From Pantoea vagans (GTDB taxonomy: Bacteria; Pseudomonadota; Gammaproteobacteria; Enterobacterales; Enterobacteriaceae), in contig NZ_CP011427.1 in assembly GCF_001506165.1 (NCBI RefSeq), positions 1,984,001 to 2,048,000 of the forward strand: a stretch of DNA of 64,000 nt. The letters run 5' to 3'. Positions 27,383 to 35,887 of the stretch are shown in pieces (position 1 is the first letter of the stretch; every line of letters starts with the position of its first letter). The translations under genes and the position numbers were made by a program. Under the pieces are notes generated by a model, which did no database searches, was not told the origin of the DNA, and saw only the letters and a program-made list of their open reading frames with translations.

Positions 27383-28017
27383 AAAGAAGTAACGGCTTTG
27401 AGTGCCAGTTGCGGAATCGTTAAGGGGCGTATTTCTGCGCGCATGCTGTTGGCCGCTGCCGCCATGGAGACCTGTGCTAACGCGACCTGCTGGGCGCCCT
27501 TCATGCGTCCCTGCTCTACGGCCTCACCAATCAGCGCATGGTAACGCTGATGGTCACCGGCTTTGAAGGCGGTCCAGGCGTGTGGGATCAGTTCAACCTG
27601 TGGCTGTCTCTCTGCCGCTAGTCCAGGTGGGCAGAACAACGCACGGGTCGCCGCCAGCGTGGATTCAGCTGCGCACAGCACCAAAGATGGCCCCGTCATT
27701 TGATGTAGATGGTCGGCCAACATCCGGTCGGTGCGATACACCGGGCAGCGATGACTATCCGCTTTAAAGCTGTCGGCAACCGGGCCTAGAGTGGAACAGG
27801 TGATGAGAATGGCGTCAAACCACGGCGTCAGGCTGTGCAGCAACCGATCCAAACGCTGCTGCTGTGCGGCCGTCATCCCTCCGCTCAGTTCCGCCTCGGC
27901 GAGCAAGTGTGGCATCACAATATGGCTGAGTGCGGTGGCGGGCAATCCCAGTGTCTGTGCAGCTTCATCGAACAGAGCGATATTACTGGCGGCCGTATGC
28001 AGGCAGGCGATGGTCAT
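27379..28017 (-). CDS. Asp/Glu/hydantoin racemase family protein
   Basis: 212 residues. The fold signature is the conserved ITCSTLGP segment (Cys at about residue 74) matching the first catalytic cysteine of aspartate/glutamate racemases, and the second-half motif LAQVSM where the second cysteine would be expected. The second cysteine is replaced (V/S), so the protein may not racemise amino acids and could be a decarboxylase- or isomerase-like relative. It is monocistronic on the minus strand, divergent from the LysE-type exporter. The stop codon is contributed by a REP element, so the native C-terminus may have been altered. Confidence 0.7.
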   Translation of the reverse strand: MTIACLHTAASNIALFDEAAQTLGLPATALSHIVMPHLLAEAELSGGMTAAQQQRLDRLLHSLTPWFDAILITCSTLGPVADSFKADSHRCPVYRTDRMLADHLHQMTGPSLVLCAAESTLAATRALFCPPGLAAERQPQVELIPHAWTAFKAGDHQRYHALIGEAVEQGRMKGAQQVALAQVSMAAAANSMRAEIRPLTIPQLALKAVTSL

Positions 28018-28126
28018 GATAATCCTTTATGTTATTTCATGGGTTTAGGCGAAAGCTTCCGCAACCATATTGCTTTACACCATAATTATATTCAAAATTA
28101 TTAAACCTTTTTTCGTTGTTAAGCCG

Positions 28127-28759
28127 ATGAATCTGCACCTGCTGGCCTTTATTATTGCGATCCTACCGGTGGCCCTGTCACCGGGGGCGAGTTTTACTCT
28201 GGCGATGAATAACACCCTGGTTGCTGGCTCTCGTGGGCTGGCATCGATCATCATCGGTACGGCGCTTGGCATCTATACGCATGCGCTGTTAATCGGCCTT
28301 GGCATCAGCGCCCTGCTGTTACGTTCACCGATCATTTTTAATTTGATGAGCGTGGCCGGCGCGGTGTATTTACTGTGGCTGGGTCTTCAGTTGTTGCGGC
28401 GCGGGGGCCACATTGCCCGGCCTGTTGCCTCACATCGCAGCACCCGCATCGGAATCAAAGATGCATGGCTGGCAAATGTGCTCAATCCAAAAGCCGTGAT
28501 GCTTTATCTCACCGTGGTGTCGCAATTTGCCGGTCGTGAACATGCCTTAGCGCACTACCTGCTATTGGCATCCATTCATGTCGCCATTATGAGCCTGTGG
28601 CTGATGATTATCTGTTTTACGCTGATGACGTCGGCACGGTTGATCAATATGCGCAAACTCACCATCGCTATTAATCTTGGCGGCGGCATCGTGCTGATTT
28701 TCTTCGCCATCAGTAATTTGGTGCAGCTGGCCATGACCTTAAAGGGATTTTCAACATGA
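28127..28759 (+). CDS. LysE/RhtB family amino-acid exporter
   Basis: 210 residues with six predicted transmembrane helices. The N-terminus LLAFIIAILPVALSPGASFTLAMN carries the family PGP/PGA-type motif, and ANVLNPKAVMLYLTVVSQF is the characteristic LysE segment. It would export an amino acid or analogue across the inner membrane. I start at ATG 28127; an upstream ATG at 28070 would add a hydrophobic, unconserved leader. It overlaps the next gene by 4 nt (ATGA), so the two are coupled. The substrate cannot be told from sequence. Confidence 0.88.
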   Translation: MNLHLLAFIIAILPVALSPGASFTLAMNNTLVAGSRGLASIIIGTALGIYTHALLIGLGISALLLRSPIIFNLMSVAGAVYLLWLGLQLLRRGGHIARPVASHRSTRIGIKDAWLANVLNPKAVMLYLTVVSQFAGREHALAHYLLLASIHVAIMSLWLMIICFTLMTSARLINMRKLTIAINLGGGIVLIFFAISNLVQLAMTLKGFST

Positions 28760-29310
28760 TTTCATTAAATGAATTGGGCCCACGCATTTGTATTCTTGGA
28801 CCTTCAAACAGCGGAAAGTCGACACTGGCCCAAGCTATTGCCAGCAAAGTGAAGCGGCCCATCATTCACCTTGATCAGCTTTATCACTTTCCTGATACGC
28901 AGTGGCAAGCGCGCGAAGAAGCTGAATTTCGCGAACTACATCTTAACGCTATCTCCGGAGAAAGCTGGGTAATGGACGGGAATTATGTTCGCACCCTTCC
29001 CGAACGATTAACCCGTGCCAGCGGCCTTATTCTGCTTGACCTCCCACCCACCCAGCGATTTGTGCGCTACCTGCGTCGCACTTTGTTTGATGCCCAACGC
29101 ATCGGTGGCGTTGTGCCCGCTAACCAGCGTGAGCATTTGACTTGGGAAATGACGCGCTACCTGCTTCTGACTGCGCGCAGTCATCGTCAACGCAATCAAC
29201 AGATGTTCAACGAATGGACGCTGCCTAAGCTGCTACTGAGCTCCTCATTGGAGATCACGCGAGCCTATAGATATTGGGAACTTATCGACCCACAGGGTTC
29301 ATCACGCTGA
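28756..29310 (+). CDS. P-loop kinase-like protein (adenylate-kinase-like, FlaR/topology-modulation type)
   Basis: 184 residues. The Walker A GPSNSGKST lies near residue 15 and the pattern HLDQLYHFPDTQW, then WVMDGNYVRTLPERL, matches small P-loop proteins often annotated as DNA topology modulation protein or AAA family ATPase, which are really nucleotide- or small-molecule-kinase-like. The lid region is arginine-rich (FVRYLRRTLFDAQR). It is translationally coupled to the exporter. The substrate is unknown. Confidence 0.75.
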   Translation: MISLNELGPRICILGPSNSGKSTLAQAIASKVKRPIIHLDQLYHFPDTQWQAREEAEFRELHLNAISGESWVMDGNYVRTLPERLTRASGLILLDLPPTQRFVRYLRRTLFDAQRIGGVVPANQREHLTWEMTRYLLLTARSHRQRNQQMFNEWTLPKLLLSSSLEITRAYRYWELIDPQGSSR

Positions 29311-29350
29311 AATTAACCACCGTTCCTCGCGCAAAACGCTAAACAAAAAA

Positions 29351-29633
29351 AGGGCGCACTCAGTGTGTAATGCTTGTCAGTTAAGCGACTGGCGATAACG
29401 CCGTCTGGAGCCGCATCGGGGCTGGCGTGGGGCAGTTCGCGGCAGACCATGGATGGTCATCCGCGAACGGCCCGTCCGGCACGACGTGGAAGTCGAAGGT
29501 ACCGCTTTAGCGGCGCGAGGACGGCCCAGAGGGGGCAGTAGTGGCGGCAGAGCCCGCACAGAAAAGAAAGGCCACTTATTAATAAGTGGCCTGAATTCTT
29601 AGCTGATGAGCATGACGCACCGGAGTGCGCCCT
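29351..29633. mobile_element. Structured 283-bp intergenic element with terminal inverted repeats (MITE-like)
   Basis: The 340-nt gap 29311-29650 has no gene but is densely structured. AGGGCGCACT (29351-29360) and AGTGCGCCCT (29624-29633) are perfect 10-bp terminal inverted repeats, with weaker similarity continuing inward to ~18 bp. Inside are: GTTCGCGG/CCGCGAAC (29435-29442, 29461-29468) enclosing GACCAT/ATGGTC; a CCGC-TTTA-GCGG hairpin near 29501; and a perfect 22-bp palindrome at 29570-29591 with arms GGCCACTTATT. No target duplication is evident. It may be a MITE or a structured RNA. Confidence 0.5.
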
Positions 29634-29650
29634 GGTTCAATGTTGCTTTA

Positions 29651-32011
29651 TTACTTTAGACGGAACGCGACCACGCTGTCACCCGCTTGGGTACCGAGCG
29701 AGCCGTGACCACCTGCTGCAATCACCACATACTGCTTACCATCTTTACCCATAAAGGTTGATGGCGTGGCTTGTGCGCCAGCGCTGAGTTCAGTCTGCCA
29801 CAACAGCTCACCGGTGGTGCTGTCGTAGGCGCGGAAGAAGTTATCCGCGGTAGCGCCATGGAACACCAGATCACCCGCGGTGAGCAGAGGACCACCGTGC
29901 GCAACCATGCCCATTGGGAAACCAATTGGGAAACGGCCCGGCAGGAAGCTGGTTTTCAGGTTTTTGGTGACGCCAACACGACGTAACCACTCGGTTTTAG
30001 CGGTTTTCAGATCCACACCCACCATACGACCCCAAGGTGGCGCGATGCACGGAATGCCGAGGCCAGAAGCCAACTGCTGAATGTGAATGGCGTAATCACC
30101 CTGGAAGTTTTCGTTCCAGTAAGGCTGGCCATCTTTGGTGAACATGCGCTGAGTTTCGGTCTGCGGCGTACGTTTGATCAGGTTGTACTTGTAAGCCAAA
30201 CGTACCGGTGCAGCAATCAACATCTGGCGCTGCGGATCAACCGCAACTGAACCCCAGTTGAACACACCAATGTTGCCAGGGAAGATCAGCGAACCGGCTT
30301 CGGTTGCTGGCGTCCACGGGTTGCCATCATAACGCAGCGAACGGAAGTCCATGCGGCATGACATCTGGTCAAACGGTGTGATGCCCCACATGGATTTCTC
30401 AGTCAGCGCATCAGGAATGAAGTTCAGGCTGGACACCGGCTGTGTGGCGGCAAATTTCTCACCGGGTACACCACCTTCAGTCGAAACCTTGACTTGATTC
30501 ACCGGATACACCGGCTGCCCTGTCAAACGGTTCAGCACAAACAGGTTGCCGGTTTTGGTCGGCAGGATCACCACAGGCTGTTTTTGGCCTTGGTAATCGA
30601 TATCCAGCAAGGACGGCTGTGATGGGTTATCACGGTCCCACAGATCGTGGTTAGAACTCTGATAACGCCATTTGAAGGCACCGGTTTGCAGATCCAGTGC
30701 CACTAAGGCATCACGGAACTTCTCGGTGTTGCTGTTGGCATCACGCTCGATACCCACTTCATCCGGAGACGCGTTACCAAATGGTACATAGACCAGACCA
30801 TTTTTCAGGTCTGCACTCAGCGTACCCCAGGCAACTGGCGTATCTTGCGGATAGTTCTGTCCTGCCGCAACAGGCGCCGTATTCTCCGGGTTGGCCGGAT
30901 CGAAGTTCCAGACCAAACGCCCGGTTTCAGCGTCATAAGCACGGATCACGCCCGAAGGGTTACCACTGTTGAAGCCGTTGTCCATCACGGAACCACCGAC
31001 AATCACCAGCTTACCTGCCACCAGCGGTGCTGCAGTCTGCATCAGCGCATGTGGACGCACTTCACCCATATTGGCATGCAGGTCAACGACACCATTTGCG
31101 CCAAAATCAGCGCAAGGCTTGCCAGTATCAGCATCCAGCGCAATCAGCTGTGCATCCGTGGTGGCATTGAAAATACGCTTACGGCAAATTGCCGGTGTCG
31201 CAGTGGAATCTTGTGCTGCAACCGGGCTTTGCTCGTAATAGCTCACGCCCCGGCAGGTTTGGTGCTGCTGCAGATAAGAACGATCTTTGTTGGGCGTGTA
31301 TTTCCACTTCACGGCGCCGGTTTCTGGGTCAAGCGCGTGAACCTCATTGTGCGGGGTGCAGAAATAAAGCATGCCATTGGCTTTCACCGGCGTGGCTTCG
31401 AAGGTGTACTCCGTCGCATCCGCATCCTGACGCAGATCGCCCGTGTGATAAGTCCAGGCTACCTCAAGGTCTTTCACGTTGTCTTTAGTGATTTGATTCA
31501 GCGAAGAGAAACGCTGGCCATCTGTGGTGCCACCGTATGCGCTCCAGTCATTGGCTGCGCCCTGCTCGCTGGTCTGCTCACGCGCATTCGTGATAGTGCC
31601 TGCCTGCGGCAGCGGGTCGTAGAAACAAAGGCCGATCACGACGACAATCATCACGATCACCGTGCCACCCAGGAAGGTGTGGAAACGGCGCTGACCTTGA
31701 TACAGCGGTTTGACCACCCACGGCATAGCCAGCCACAGGCCGATGACACCAAACAGATCGCCACGCGGGATCCATTGCCATTTATCAAAGCCCACTTCCC
31801 AGATAATCCAGGCCAGTGTAATCCACATCAGCACCGCGTACAGTGCCAACGCGCTGCGCTGGTTTCTGAACAGTAAAATCGCGGTAATCAGTAAACCCAC
31901 CGCCATCAGCGCATAGAACGCACTCCCGCCTAACATCAGCAATTTCCCACCCATATAAAGCAGCGCTAATGCCAGAATCGCAAGCACGATGCTGGTTAGT
32001 TTGTTAACCAT
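29651..32011 (-). CDS. gcd: Membrane-bound PQQ glucose dehydrogenase
   Basis: 786 residues, matching Gcd (about 796 in E. coli). Five N-terminal transmembrane helices occupy about residues 8-135, then a periplasmic eight-bladed beta-propeller with quinoprotein repeats (WKYTPNKD, GRLVWNFDPANP, GAFKWRYQSSNHDLWDRD, GELLWQTEL). It oxidises glucose to gluconolactone in the periplasm and passes electrons to ubiquinone; it needs the cofactor PQQ. ATG 32011 agrees with the family start. It is monocistronic and divergent from the sulfonate-binding protein gene; a CRP-like site lies between them, and CRP control of gcd is known in E. coli. Confidence 0.95.
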   Translation of the reverse strand: MVNKLTSIVLAILALALLYMGGKLLMLGGSAFYALMAVGLLITAILLFRNQRSALALYAVLMWITLAWIIWEVGFDKWQWIPRGDLFGVIGLWLAMPWVVKPLYQGQRRFHTFLGGTVIVMIVVVIGLCFYDPLPQAGTITNAREQTSEQGAANDWSAYGGTTDGQRFSSLNQITKDNVKDLEVAWTYHTGDLRQDADATEYTFEATPVKANGMLYFCTPHNEVHALDPETGAVKWKYTPNKDRSYLQQHQTCRGVSYYEQSPVAAQDSTATPAICRKRIFNATTDAQLIALDADTGKPCADFGANGVVDLHANMGEVRPHALMQTAAPLVAGKLVIVGGSVMDNGFNSGNPSGVIRAYDAETGRLVWNFDPANPENTAPVAAGQNYPQDTPVAWGTLSADLKNGLVYVPFGNASPDEVGIERDANSNTEKFRDALVALDLQTGAFKWRYQSSNHDLWDRDNPSQPSLLDIDYQGQKQPVVILPTKTGNLFVLNRLTGQPVYPVNQVKVSTEGGVPGEKFAATQPVSSLNFIPDALTEKSMWGITPFDQMSCRMDFRSLRYDGNPWTPATEAGSLIFPGNIGVFNWGSVAVDPQRQMLIAAPVRLAYKYNLIKRTPQTETQRMFTKDGQPYWNENFQGDYAIHIQQLASGLGIPCIAPPWGRMVGVDLKTAKTEWLRRVGVTKNLKTSFLPGRFPIGFPMGMVAHGGPLLTAGDLVFHGATADNFFRAYDSTTGELLWQTELSAGAQATPSTFMGKDGKQYVVIAAGGHGSLGTQAGDSVVAFRLK

Positions 32012-32379
32012 GCCAATCCCTCAACGTTTTTCATCATTAACCACCCAAAATAAACCTACACAGTTTCAACAAAATTTTAACGTACGTTATCGAACAGTAA
32101 AAACCCGTTGCTGAGTGTGTCGTTAGCTTCGCTTATGAATGTAGCCTGGCTTATCACTGACGAATCGCGCTGCGGCCATAGTGTGATTGAAATCACGTTT
32201 TATTTTTTGTAGAGAGAATTAATCATTAGTGAGGATAAATCGCATTTTTTGATAACGCCGCACGGTCAGTTTCGCAGCAACCCCGGTTTTTGCGTGTTAC
32301 GCATATCGATGTGCGGAATTGTTACTACGCCTGCTGTAGTGGAAAACTTACGCTGTTTTCTTTTTCTCAGGGAAACATC
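32012..32379. promoter_or_regulatory. Divergent promoter region, gcd / sulfonate-binding protein
   Basis: This 368-nt gap holds no gene. A CRP-like site TGTGA-N6-TCACG is at 32182-32197, flanked by AT-rich sequence. A 12-bp perfect palindrome TAACGTACGTTA is at 32078-32089, 67 nt from the gcd start, and could be an operator. AGGGAAA before ATG 32380 is the ribosome site of the plus-strand gene. Confidence 0.5.
32182..32197. promoter_or_regulatory. CRP-like site
   Basis: TGTGA-TTGAAA-TCACG matches the CRP consensus half sites with one deviation in the last base. It could control gcd, the plus-strand gene, or both. Confidence 0.55.
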
Positions 32380-33309
32380 ATGAAATTTACGTTTATCGCC
32401 AGTGCATTGCTTGCCATCACTATGACTGCACATGCCGCCAGTACCGAACTGGTGATCGGTGACCAAAAAGGAAACGCGCGCGCCGTGATGTCTGCAGCAG
32501 GCGAACTTAACAACCTGCCTTATGAAATCAAATGGTATGAGTTCCCCAACGCTGCTCCACTGCTGGAGTCGCTGAACTCACAACATCTGGACGCAGGATT
32601 GGTCGGTGATGGCCCACTGGCCTTCGCGGTGGCCGCAGGGGCAAAAATTCGCGCGATACAAGCTTCGCAATATTTAGGCAACGGTCTGCTTGTGAAGGCA
32701 AACAGTGCAATCCATACCGTTGCCGATTTAAAAGGAAAGAAAGTGGCCACGGTCAAAGGCTCGTCGGGGCAAAATATGGTGCTCAGCGCGCTACATCAGG
32801 CGGGATTGCCGGATGACAGTGTGAACTTTGTCTTCACTACCCCAGCAGAAGCCACACTGGCACTGGATAATGGGGCTGTCGATGCCGTCGCAACCTGGGA
32901 ACCGTACGTCTCCTTTGCCGTGGCGCAATCAGGTGATCGCATCGCCATTGACGGCAAAGATGCGCCCGTGTCGAACTATCTGGTGGCAACCGATAGCGCC
33001 ATCAACAGTAAGCGTGCCGCATTGGTCGATTTTCGCCAGCGCTTGATTCGTGCACGTGCGTGGGGCGTTGCACATCCGCAAGCCTATGCCAGCGGAATTG
33101 CCTCACTGCTGCGTCTGCCAGACGCGGTAGCACTGAGCAAAGTACAACGAGAGAATAATGCGCCGGTGGAAGATTACGCGCTGATTGCACAGCGCCAACA
33201 AGCCGCCATAGATACCTTTGCGCGCAGTGGATTGATTAAACCGGGCTTGCAAGCCAGCACCCTGGTTGATGCATCGTTTTTTAATCCACAGGGAGCGGCT
33301 CGACCATGA
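32380..33309 (+). CDS. Aliphatic sulfonate/nitrate-type ABC substrate-binding protein (SsuA-like)
   Basis: 309 residues with a signal peptide (FIASALLAITMTAHA, cleavage near residue 20). The mature part follows the SsuA/TauA pattern: IGDQKGNARAV, ...DAGLVGDGPLAFAVAAGAKIRAI, ADLKGKKVATVKGSSGQNM and AVDAVATWEPYVSFA. It would capture a sulfonate or similar anion. I use ATG 32380 after AGGGAAA; the frame extends to 32290 without a ribosome site. It overlaps a flavin monooxygenase gene by 4 nt, which fits sulfonate desulfonation, but no permease or ATPase gene is adjacent. Confidence 0.85.
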   Translation: MKFTFIASALLAITMTAHAASTELVIGDQKGNARAVMSAAGELNNLPYEIKWYEFPNAAPLLESLNSQHLDAGLVGDGPLAFAVAAGAKIRAIQASQYLGNGLLVKANSAIHTVADLKGKKVATVKGSSGQNMVLSALHQAGLPDDSVNFVFTTPAEATLALDNGAVDAVATWEPYVSFAVAQSGDRIAIDGKDAPVSNYLVATDSAINSKRAALVDFRQRLIRARAWGVAHPQAYASGIASLLRLPDAVALSKVQRENNAPVEDYALIAQRQQAAIDTFARSGLIKPGLQASTLVDASFFNPQGAARP

Positions 33310-34628
33310 TGAACCTGGCGCTGTATCTGGATTCCGGTATTCATCAGGGCGGCTGGCGACATCCGCGCGCAGCCACCACCGGGGGAAGTAACTGGCCGCT
33401 GTACCGTAAAATCGCGCAGCGTGCGGAGGCGGCAAAACTCGATATGATTTTTGTTGCCGACAAGCTGGCAATCGATAATGTCTATGGCGGGCATCTGGCG
33501 CACACCGTGCAACACCGACAGGTTGGCTGGTCGGAGCCGCTGACACTGTTGGCGGCGTTGGCGGCAGTCACCGATCGCATCGGCCTGGGCGGTACGGTCT
33601 CCTCCTCCTATTCCGATCCCTACACTACCGCGCGCCAACTGGCCAATATCGACCACATCAGCGGTGGGCGCGCCGCATGGAATGTAGTGACGTCATTAAC
33701 GCATGCTGAAGCGCGTAACTTTGGTCGCAGCCAGCATTTTAGCCATGAGGATCGCTACCGCCGTGCGGCAGAGTTCATCGATGTGATGAAAGCGCTGTGG
33801 GACAGCTTTGAAGAAGATGCGCTGGTGGTGGAGAAAAACAGTGCACGCTTTGCCGATCCCGCCCGCTTTCATCGTGTCGACCATCGGGGCGAATCCTTTG
33901 AGGTACAGGGGCCGCTCAATCTTCCCCGCCCGCCGCAGGGGCATCCGGTGGTGATCCAGGCGGGCGTTTCCGATGCCTTTATTGATTTGGCCGCGCAGCA
34001 CGCAGAAATGCTGTTTGTGGTGCAACCCAACCGTGAGCGTGCGCAGCAGTTCTATCAAACCCTCAAGCAACGCGCAGAACATTATCAGCGCCAACGCGGT
34101 CAACTCCGCATTCTGCCGGGATTAGTGCCGATTGTCGGTTACAACAAAGATGATGCCCGCGATCGTGCTGAGTATCTGAAATCCCTGATCACAGTGGAAT
34201 CAGGGCTGAGTTTTGTCTCCGCCAGCATGAATATCGATTTATCACAGTATCCAGTCGATGGACCGGTGCCAGACCTACGCGAGCAGATCACTGGCAGCAA
34301 AGGCCGTTTCCAGTATGTGATAGCCAGCGCCATTGAGCAGAATCTGACCTTAGGTGAAATGGCTAAACGCTATGCTGAGAGTTTGTCGTTCCCTTCACCG
34401 ACAGGTACTGCTGATGACATCGCGCAACAGATGATTGACTGGTATCAACAGCAAGCCTGTGATGGCTTCGTTATTCTCCCGACTTACATTGATGAAAACG
34501 AAGACCTGTTCCTCAGCGAAGTGGTACCGCGTTTACAGGATGCCGGGGTGTTCAGACAGGATTATTCCGCAGGCACATTGCGCGATCGCTTGGGATTGGC
34601 TAAACCCGTCAATCGCTTTCATCAATAA
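33306..34628 (+). CDS. LLM-class flavin-dependent monooxygenase (NtaA/SnaA/DszA family)
   Basis: 440 residues, the length of the long LLM monooxygenases (NtaA, SnaA, DszA, DmoA). Motifs include GSNWPLYRKIAQRAEAAKLD near the start, RIGLGGTVSSSYSDPYTTAR, WNVVTSL followed by FG, and the C-terminal DGFVILPTY. It uses FMNH2 from a partner reductase to oxidise, for example, a sulfur compound or aminocarboxylate. Tandem ATGs at 33306 and 33309 overlap the binding-protein stop, so the pair is coupled. The substrate is probably an organosulfur compound because of the SsuA-like partner (inference). The reductase is not in the window. Confidence 0.85.
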   Translation: MMNLALYLDSGIHQGGWRHPRAATTGGSNWPLYRKIAQRAEAAKLDMIFVADKLAIDNVYGGHLAHTVQHRQVGWSEPLTLLAALAAVTDRIGLGGTVSSSYSDPYTTARQLANIDHISGGRAAWNVVTSLTHAEARNFGRSQHFSHEDRYRRAAEFIDVMKALWDSFEEDALVVEKNSARFADPARFHRVDHRGESFEVQGPLNLPRPPQGHPVVIQAGVSDAFIDLAAQHAEMLFVVQPNRERAQQFYQTLKQRAEHYQRQRGQLRILPGLVPIVGYNKDDARDRAEYLKSLITVESGLSFVSASMNIDLSQYPVDGPVPDLREQITGSKGRFQYVIASAIEQNLTLGEMAKRYAESLSFPSPTGTADDIAQQMIDWYQQQACDGFVILPTYIDENEDLFLSEVVPRLQDAGVFRQDYSAGTLRDRLGLAKPVNRFHQ

Positions 34629-34652
34629 GATCTAATGAAATGATTTAACCTT

Positions 34653-34709
34653 TTATTAGACCGCCACTGCGATTATTCCTGGCAAAAATCGACGCAGTGG
34701 CGCTAATAA
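34653..34709. repeat. 57-nt intergenic palindrome
   Basis: TTATTAG (34653-34659) pairs with CTAATAA (34703-34709) and CGCCACTGCG (34662-34671) pairs with CGCAGTGGCG (34693-34702). ATT/AAT can extend the stem inward. It is 24 nt after the monooxygenase stop; no T-tract directly follows, though a TTTTAA run lies further on. It may act as a terminator or be a palindromic repeat. Confidence 0.55.
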
Positions 34710-34826
34710 CGCGCTTTTAATAACCTTTTCATTTCACACCAACAAATTTCACTCCCCTCATATTGATTAGCAGCTTCCAAGTCGATTTATTTTAAGAATT
34801 TACCCAGCCTGATATTGCCAATAGAG

Positions 34827-34842
34827 CGTGATATAAATCACG
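34827..34842. promoter_or_regulatory. CRP/FNR-like dyad upstream of 34886
   Basis: CGTGA-TATAAA-TCACG is a symmetrical CRP-like site 44 nt before the start of the glycosyltransferase-like gene. The outer T of each consensus half site is C/G here. Confidence 0.4.
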
Positions 34843-34885
34843 CGACTGCACTGCGGCAAGGCCGCTAATAACAAGAAGGCTTATT

Positions 34886-35833
34886 ATGATCAGCGCAGAA
34901 AATTTTTATCAAAAATTACGCTTCACTTTCAAACTCTCACATGCAGCATTGATGTTTCCAGCCGCCAATGCGCGGGCTAAGCAGTATAAGGTCTTATCCG
35001 CGGAACAGACCATTGACCTGCTGCTCAGCAATGACAAACTCTCATTAAGCCGCTATGGTGCAGGGGAACTGGAGATGACGCTATTTAACAGCCAAAGTTA
35101 TCAGCCCTGGGATGAAAGATTGTCAATTCGCCTAAAAGAGATACTGCGTCGGGCAACGCAACCGAATAATCCTTGTTTAGTTTGTTTACCGGATGCGTTA
35201 CGTGGTTCAGATAATATTGGCTTCGGTTCGGCCCTGTTTTGGTTTTTCCATAAAGCCTTTTTCTTCCGCCACTATGAAAACTTATTAAAAAAAGAGTACC
35301 AATACGGTAATACCTCGGTAACAGGTTCTTATACCCTGCTTAAAGGTCAAGACCAAAACCCGATATTCAATAAGTTTAAAAAGCTATTCAAAAATAAGAA
35401 AATACTGATCGTTGAAGGCAAACATTCACATTTGGAACCTGGAAACGAATTACTGGCAGATGCGCTGGAAGTCAAACGCATTACCACGCTGAATCGTCAT
35501 GCCTTTTCTGTTTATAACGATCTCTATTGTTCCGTGCTATCTCATGCGCGTGATTTCGATATGGTGTTGATGTCACTGGGCCCAACGGCGACAGTATTGG
35601 CCTACGATCTCAGCCAGCATGGCATCCGCTGTATCGATATGGGGCAAATGGAGGGTGAGCACGACACGATGCGTCTTTCATCGCTCAATAACCTGACTTA
35701 CGTGGACAAAAATAGTGATTTAGTGGGGCATCAGGAACCCGACGCACTGTATCGAAGCCAGGTATTGCTGCACGTCGGTTTGCCCGTCGAAGCAGAGCTG
35801 AGTGCCCCTATGCTCCAACAGCCTTTGATGTAA
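34886..35833 (+). CDS. GT-D fold glycosyltransferase-like protein
   Basis: 315 residues without signal peptide or membrane helix. SRYGAGELEM near residue 56 resembles the RfGDGE-type motif of GT-D (DUF1792) glycosyltransferases, and KILIVEGKHSH, then FDMVLMSLGPTATVLAYDLSQHGIRCIDMGQMEGE in two parts, fit the second half of that fold. It would transfer a sugar to a glycan or protein. The gene is monocistronic, codon use is AT-richer in the first half than in neighbouring genes, and no other surface-polysaccharide gene is near, so it may be acquired. The family call is moderate. Confidence 0.6.
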   Translation: MISAENFYQKLRFTFKLSHAALMFPAANARAKQYKVLSAEQTIDLLLSNDKLSLSRYGAGELEMTLFNSQSYQPWDERLSIRLKEILRRATQPNNPCLVCLPDALRGSDNIGFGSALFWFFHKAFFFRHYENLLKKEYQYGNTSVTGSYTLLKGQDQNPIFNKFKKLFKNKKILIVEGKHSHLEPGNELLADALEVKRITTLNRHAFSVYNDLYCSVLSHARDFDMVLMSLGPTATVLAYDLSQHGIRCIDMGQMEGEHDTMRLSSLNNLTYVDKNSDLVGHQEPDALYRSQVLLHVGLPVEAELSAPMLQQPLM

Positions 35834-35838
35834 ATCAG

Positions 35839-35860
35839 ATCGCAAGAAATCTCAAAAATG
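35839..35860. repeat. Direct repeat flanking fic, left copy
   Basis: Twenty-two bases identical to 37179-37200, starting ATCGCAAGAAATCTC. In this copy the sequence continues into an inverted repeat (CGCAAG near 35841 and CTTGCG near 35876; CAAAAAT facing ATTTTTG), so it may also act as a bidirectional terminator between the convergent genes. Confidence 0.75.
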
Positions 35861-35887
35861 CATATTTTTGCGATTGCTTGCGTTATC

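Noticed and set aside
27379-28017. Active aspartate racemase
   Set aside because: The second catalytic cysteine is not present where expected, so only family membership is claimed.
30845-31876. 343-codon open frame on the plus strand opposite gcd
   Set aside because: It is a shadow of the GC-rich gcd gene; the translation has no recognisable domain and no ribosome site.
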